The notes below the pieces were generated by a model, which saw only the letters and a list, made by a program, of their open reading frames with translations, had not been told where the DNA came from and did not search any database. Positions 53,653 through 56,628 of a stretch of 56,628 bases of DNA are shown here, piece by piece. How positions within the stretch are numbered: position 1 is the first letter of the stretch; each line of letters starts with the position of its first letter. Both the position numbers and the translations under genes were made by a program. This DNA comes from Bacteroidota bacterium (GTDB lineage Bacteria > Bacteroidota > Bacteroidia > Chitinophagales > Chitinophagaceae). Location: NCBI GenBank assembly GCA_023415275.1, contig JAEZLJ010000016.1, positions 1 through 56,628 on the forward strand. Direction: 5' to 3'.

Positions 53653-54096
53653 TCATTTCTTATTGCAATCCTTACAAATGCCGTGTATCACCACCTGCAC
53701 GCTGTCGGCCATATATCCTTCAGGCAGGTCTATGTTAGGAGATATTATATCGTCCAGGCAAATGGTCCTTTCGCATTGCGAACATACAAAGTGCACATGG
53801 TCATCGTGATGATGGCCCTCTGCGCAGTCCTTGCACAAGGCATACAGCACTGAATTGTCTGCTGTAGGTATGGTGTGCACGATGCCTTTTTCTACGAATG
53901 TATGCAGGGTGCGATAGATCGTTACCCGGTCAAACTTCTCTCCTGCCTTCTTTTCTATATCACCATGCGCCATGGCATCAGGTGTGCTTAAAAACAGTGT
54001 CAGGATCTTTCTGCGGCTATCGGTAACGCTTAGGTTTTTACGCCTCAATATTTCATTTAAGCGGCTATTGGTAGATTTATTTTCGGCCTCTGCCAT
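53653..54096 (-). CDS. Fur-family transcriptional regulator
   Basis: 147 residues. The winged-helix half (LRRKNLSVTDSRRKILTLFLSTPDAMAHGDIEKK, VTIYRTLHTFVEKGIVHTI) is followed by a His/Cys-rich metal half: GHHHDDHVHFVCSQC and ICKDCNKK provide the structural CxxC pairs. Whether it senses Fe, Zn or peroxide cannot be told from sequence. It is the second gene after a SCO gene, with a 2-nt gap, so it is probably cotranscribed with a copper-related gene. Confidence 0.93.
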   Translation of the reverse strand: MAEAENKSTNSRLNEILRRKNLSVTDSRRKILTLFLSTPDAMAHGDIEKKAGEKFDRVTIYRTLHTFVEKGIVHTIPTADNSVLYALCKDCAEGHHHDDHVHFVCSQCERTICLDDIISPNIDLPEGYMADSVQVVIHGICKDCNKK

Positions 54097-54098
54097 TT

Positions 54099-54707
54099 TT
54101 ATTCTTTCAAAAGTTTGGAAATATCCACTTCCATTTCTTTTATTTCTGATGGCTTGATGCCATCGTAGATCTTAACAACTTCTCCTTTCTTATTGATTAA
54201 AGCTATGAATTGTGTGTGTAAAAAATCATCCTTAATATCCTGCACAAAATTCTTGGGGTCATCTATTTTATAGCTATGCCTGGCGGCATTGTAGAGGCTA
54301 TCCTTCCTTCCGGTCAAAAACACCCATGTTTTATTGTCAACTCCCATGGAGTCCGAATATTGTTTCAACACCTGTGGCGTGTCCCTGTCCGGGTCAGATG
54401 TATGCGACACCATAATGAAATCAGCCTGGTTCTTATATTGCTCATACACTGGCTTCAGGTTATTGTTCATCTTGGGGCAAACCGATTTGCAGGTAGTGAA
54501 AAAGAAATTGACCACGGATACCTTCCCTGCCAGGTCTTATTCTGTTGTATAACCCCCATCCTGGTTAATGAAAGCAAAAGGCTTCACGCTGCTGATGGGT
54601 GGCATCTTGGGCTTCATAAACCCGGGGATGGAATATGATATAAAGGCAAAAAAACCAATGACCAGCGCACTAAAGAAAACAATGTAAAAAACGATCCTCT
54701 TTGACAT
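54099..54707 (-). pseudogene. SCO1/SenC family copper chaperone, interrupted by in-frame TAA
   Basis: The reading frame from ATG 54707 encodes a membrane anchor (FYIVFFSALVIGFFAFI), a typical SCO start (FAFINQDGGYTTE), then TAA at codon 57 (54537-54539 on the + strand), and resumes in the same frame with DLAGKVSVVNFFFTTCKSVCPKM. The CxxxC copper site and the later His (DDFLHTQFIALI) are intact, so only one base (most simply AAA or GAA to TAA) breaks the gene. SCO proteins deliver copper to cytochrome oxidase. It may be a real nonsense mutation or a sequencing error; a GTG at 54515 could restart translation but would lose the anchor. Confidence 0.85.
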
Positions 54708-54723
54708 ATGCAGGGTATTGCCG

Positions 54724-54731
54724 CAAAGGTA
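54724..54731 (-). promoter_or_regulatory. -7 box TACCTTTG for the SCO-fur unit
   Basis: Exact TAnnTTTG on the - strand, predicting a leader of about 10 nt before the SCO ATG. Confidence 0.5.
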
Positions 54732-54847
54732 GCCAACAGGCCAGATCGAGAGCGTGGATTAACAGGACTTTGAGCATAGGCTCCGCTTTCAGGAAAGCAT
54801 AATCCTGCATCAATACTGTATATTTATTGCTGCTCAAAGATCTACAT

Positions 54848-55276
54848 ATGCGTTTAAAACTATTACTTACTTGTATGGCATTCCTGGTGCTAACCAACAG
54901 CCAGGCTCAATCAAAAGATGAACAACAGATCAGGAACCTGCTGCACACGCAGGTGGAAGCCTGGAACCGTGGCGACCTGGAAGCCTTCATGCAAACCTAT
55001 TGGAAGAGCGACTCCCTGATGTTCATCGGTAAGAACGGTATTAAATGGGGTTGGGATGAAACACTGGCCAATTACAAAAAAGGCTATCCCGACACGGCCG
55101 CCATGGGGCAGCTTTCCTTTGACATCATACAGGTCAAGCGCCTTTCAGTGATGTATTGCTATGTGGTAGGGAAATGGATGCTGAAAAGAAGCATAGGCGA
55201 TATCAGTGGCCATTACGACCTGCTGCTGCGCAAAATAAAAGGCAAATGGGTCATCATTTCCGATCATAGTTCTTAA
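54848..55276 (+). CDS. Secreted SnoaL/DUF4440-like protein
   Basis: 142 residues from ATG 54848, which gives a signal peptide (ending NSQAQ). The domain is a clear DUF4440/NTF2-like one: QVEAWNRGDLEAFMQTYWKSDSLMFIGKNGIKWGWDETLANYKKGYPD, with final LLRKIKGKWVIISDHSS (W-x-I-x-x-D-H-S). Closely follows the classic pattern with the Asp/His pocket. A fourth SnoaL-like member in this window, not adjacent to the other three. Enzymatic role unknown. Confidence 0.85.
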   Translation: MRLKLLLTCMAFLVLTNSQAQSKDEQQIRNLLHTQVEAWNRGDLEAFMQTYWKSDSLMFIGKNGIKWGWDETLANYKKGYPDTAAMGQLSFDIIQVKRLSVMYCYVVGKWMLKRSIGDISGHYDLLLRKIKGKWVIISDHSS

Positions 55277-55314
55277 ACTCATAGCAATAACTAAGGCCAG
55301 GCAAGCGCTTGTCA

Positions 55315-55563
55315 CTATAGCAAAGGAGAACCCTTTTTCCAGGTACGGTAGAAATAAAATAAAAGCCAGATGAAGGTGACCAGTGCTATGATATAAAATA
55401 GGGCATTATACCACCTGATGCCATTATGCGTGACGCCCAGGTCAAAGAAAAAGCCAGCAGTGAACATGCTTAACATCCACAATATCCCCATGGAAAAAGA
55501 ATTGATGATCTTCCTGAACAGGCGCTTTATTTCAGGATCCATGCCGCTGTTGTATTCATCCAT
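55315..55563 (-). CDS. Small two-helix membrane protein
   Basis: 82 residues: a charged start (DEYNSGMDPEIKRLFRKIINS), then two membrane helices (about 25-45 and 53-72) and a basic C-terminus (YRTWKKGSPLL). No family recognised. Upstream of the GH25 lysozyme gene's convergent partner, with its own spacing; presumably an inner-membrane protein of unknown role. Confidence 0.6.
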   Translation of the reverse strand: MDEYNSGMDPEIKRLFRKIINSFSMGILWMLSMFTAGFFFDLGVTHNGIRWYNALFYIIALVTFIWLLFYFYRTWKKGSPLL

Positions 55564-55625
55564 AATGACTGCTTCGCCGGCAAGTTAGACAAACCTCCCT
55601 ATCAGAAACAAGATATTAATCATAT

Positions 55626-56402
55626 CTAAGGCAGCAACAGGCTGCGGAATTCAGTGGAGTCGCCATTGAATACATTAAAGTCCACTCTTGACAATATCCC
55701 ATTCACTCTTCCTTTTTCACTGTGTTGCCAAAAGGTCCATTGCCTTTTGATGCGGGGTTGGTGGGGCTGCAGGTAGTGCGCCACCCATAGGGGATATTCA
55801 TCAAAATAGCCGTTCAGGTTCTTTTCGTAAAAATCTATGTAGGTGTAAATAATGGGGCGCACGCCATAATAAGCTTCCACCGTATCCAGCCATTCCTTCA
55901 TCTGCTCCCTTACCTGGGCAGGGCTGGCCCCAAAGGTTTGCTCCACATCCAACACCGGCGGCAGGTCGCCGCTTTCCAGTTTCACATGGTTGATAAAGTT
56001 TTTGGCCTGGGTTTTCCCGTCCTTGGTAGCAATAAAAAAATGGTAGGCACCCCTGGTAATTCCGGCCTCCCTGGCTTTTTTCCAGTTGCGCTTGAAATAG
56101 ATGTCAGAATTGCCATTGCCTTCAGTAGCCTTCATAAAGGCAAATCCCAGCTTGATGTGCTGCACCTGCATCTGCTTCACTGCCTCCCAGGAGATGCGCT
56201 GCTGGTATTTGGACACATCTATGCCATGTATCTCGTATTCATAAGGAATGGGGATGCCAAACTCGGGGTAAGTGACAAACTTGAGCTCCTCGGTCTTGTA
56301 CCAGAGATAGGCCAGGTATAAAAGAAAGCAGCCGGCAGAAACAATGGAAATGAAAATAAAGGGCCCTAAATACCGTTTACCTGATTTTTTTCTGCTTGCC
56401 AC
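55626..56402 (-). CDS. GH25 lysozyme, membrane-anchored
   Basis: 258 residues. A basic cytoplasmic start and one membrane helix (about 12-34) anchor a periplasmic GH25 domain: HGIDVSKYQ with Asp62, FAFMKATEG, GAYHFF, the catalytic DVE (Asp152, Glu154) in LPPVLDVEQTFG, and VDFNVFNGD at the end. It hydrolyses beta-1,4 bonds between MurNAc and GlcNAc in peptidoglycan. The anchor suggests a role in wall turnover rather than attack on other cells. Confidence 0.93.
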   Translation of the reverse strand: MASRKKSGKRYLGPFIFISIVSAGCFLLYLAYLWYKTEELKFVTYPEFGIPIPYEYEIHGIDVSKYQQRISWEAVKQMQVQHIKLGFAFMKATEGNGNSDIYFKRNWKKAREAGITRGAYHFFIATKDGKTQAKNFINHVKLESGDLPPVLDVEQTFGASPAQVREQMKEWLDTVEAYYGVRPIIYTYIDFYEKNLNGYFDEYPLWVAHYLQPHQPRIKRQWTFWQHSEKGRVNGILSRVDFNVFNGDSTEFRSLLLP

Positions 56403-56628
56403 TTTGCAATGTTAGGAAGTTTCCGTTGTCAACGACAACCGTTCATAAGCAATTAAACTTTCTTTGACTACATAGCGGCCTTGCATTCAACTATCCAACT
56501 TACTCTTACGGTTCCATATTCCTGGGGTTCCGGCTCCATTTCCTGGCTACTATCCACCAAACTCCTGCCAGCTTCCTTCCTATCTACTCCCTATCTCCGG
56601 TATAGGAAAGGCATGGATACTGCGTGAT
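56403..56628. other. Gene-free right end holding part of a palindromic element
   Basis: 226 bp with no gene. From about 56540 the sequence resembles the element at 8.7 kb: CTCCCTATCT at 56587-56596 and TACTGCGTGAT at 56618-56628. The window stops exactly at the centre of what would be the palindrome. Confidence 0.7.

Noticed and set aside
54537..54539. Programmed stop-codon readthrough or selenocysteine in the SCO gene
   Set aside because: The codon is TAA, the least read-through stop and not used for Sec or Pyl, and no recoding element was seen.

Overview
The window looks like a chromosomal segment of a Bacteroidota bacterium, most likely of the family Chitinophagaceae (Niastella/Chitinophaga-like). 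This is inferred from family content, not from a database search. Pointers are: a SusC-like regulatory domain fused to an outer-membrane beta-barrel; a LytS/LytR-type kinase with TPR repeats; many lipoproteins; families typical of the phylum (DUF4920, DUF5606, DUF6616-like, KTSC, GYF_2); an ABC-F of the YbiT type; and promoter-like TAnnTTTG boxes in place of sigma70 -10 boxes. No rRNA, tRNA, CRISPR array, integrase or transposase was recognised.

Layout. 0-4.2 kb: L,D-transpeptidase (probably cut by the left edge), lactonase-type propeller, short-chain dehydrogenase, KTSC protein. 4.3-7.5 kb: two tandem PKD/kelch lipoprotein paralogues. 7.65-9.06 kb: a repeat island holding an orphan 200-residue gene, followed by a PAP2 phosphatase. 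9.9-15.3 kb: three tandem mini-lipoproteins, a YbiT-like ABC-F ATPase with one degenerate ATP site, the 5-oxoprolinase genes pxpB-pxpC-pxpA and a small membrane protein. 15.3-19.3 kb: three consecutive SnoaL/NTF2-like genes separated by diverged intergenic repeats, a MORN/TonB-C protein and a small GIY-YIG-like protein. 19.3-22.2 kb: two-component pair. 22.3-26.4 kb: lipoprotein, GH13 alpha-glucosidase, DUF6616-like protein, GNAT acetyltransferase, ABM monooxygenase. 26.7-34.5 kb: M16 peptidase pair, YihY membrane protein, POTRA/beta-barrel protein, YciI protein, HAD hydrolase and chloramphenicol-acetyltransferase-like gene. 34.5-39.7 kb: long inverted repeat, secreted protein, diheme cytochrome c, GYF_2 protein, NlpE-type lipoprotein, DUF4920. 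39.9-46.6 kb: recA, uvrB, a small membrane protein and polA. 46.7-56.6 kb: DsbA-like protein, DUF4287/DUF5655 protein, large outer-membrane receptor, DUF5606, M3 oligopeptidase, Fur regulator, a SCO gene broken by an in-frame TAA, another SnoaL-like protein, a membrane protein and a GH25 lysozyme.

How the genes work together. Clear functional units are PxpABC (ATP-dependent 5-oxoproline hydrolysis), the M16 pair (catalytic and non-catalytic half, overlapping stop/start), the kinase-regulator pair, the HAD-CAT pair (ATGA overlap), the SCO-Fur pair (2-nt gap) and the DNA-repair run recA-uvrB-polA. Most other genes are single units separated by rho-independent terminators.

Most noteworthy: (1) the repeat island at 7.65-9.06 kb, bounded by mirrored heptad and octad arrays, with five CGGCCA hexamers spaced one helical turn apart just upstream of the orphan gene; (2) a palindromic repeat element at 8.7 kb whose left arm reappears at the very end of the window; (3) the ABC-F protein in which one composite ATP site has lost its P-loop Lys, its signature and its catalytic Glu; (4) the SCO gene with a TAA at codon 57; (5) the diverged repeats flanking the SnoaL cluster.
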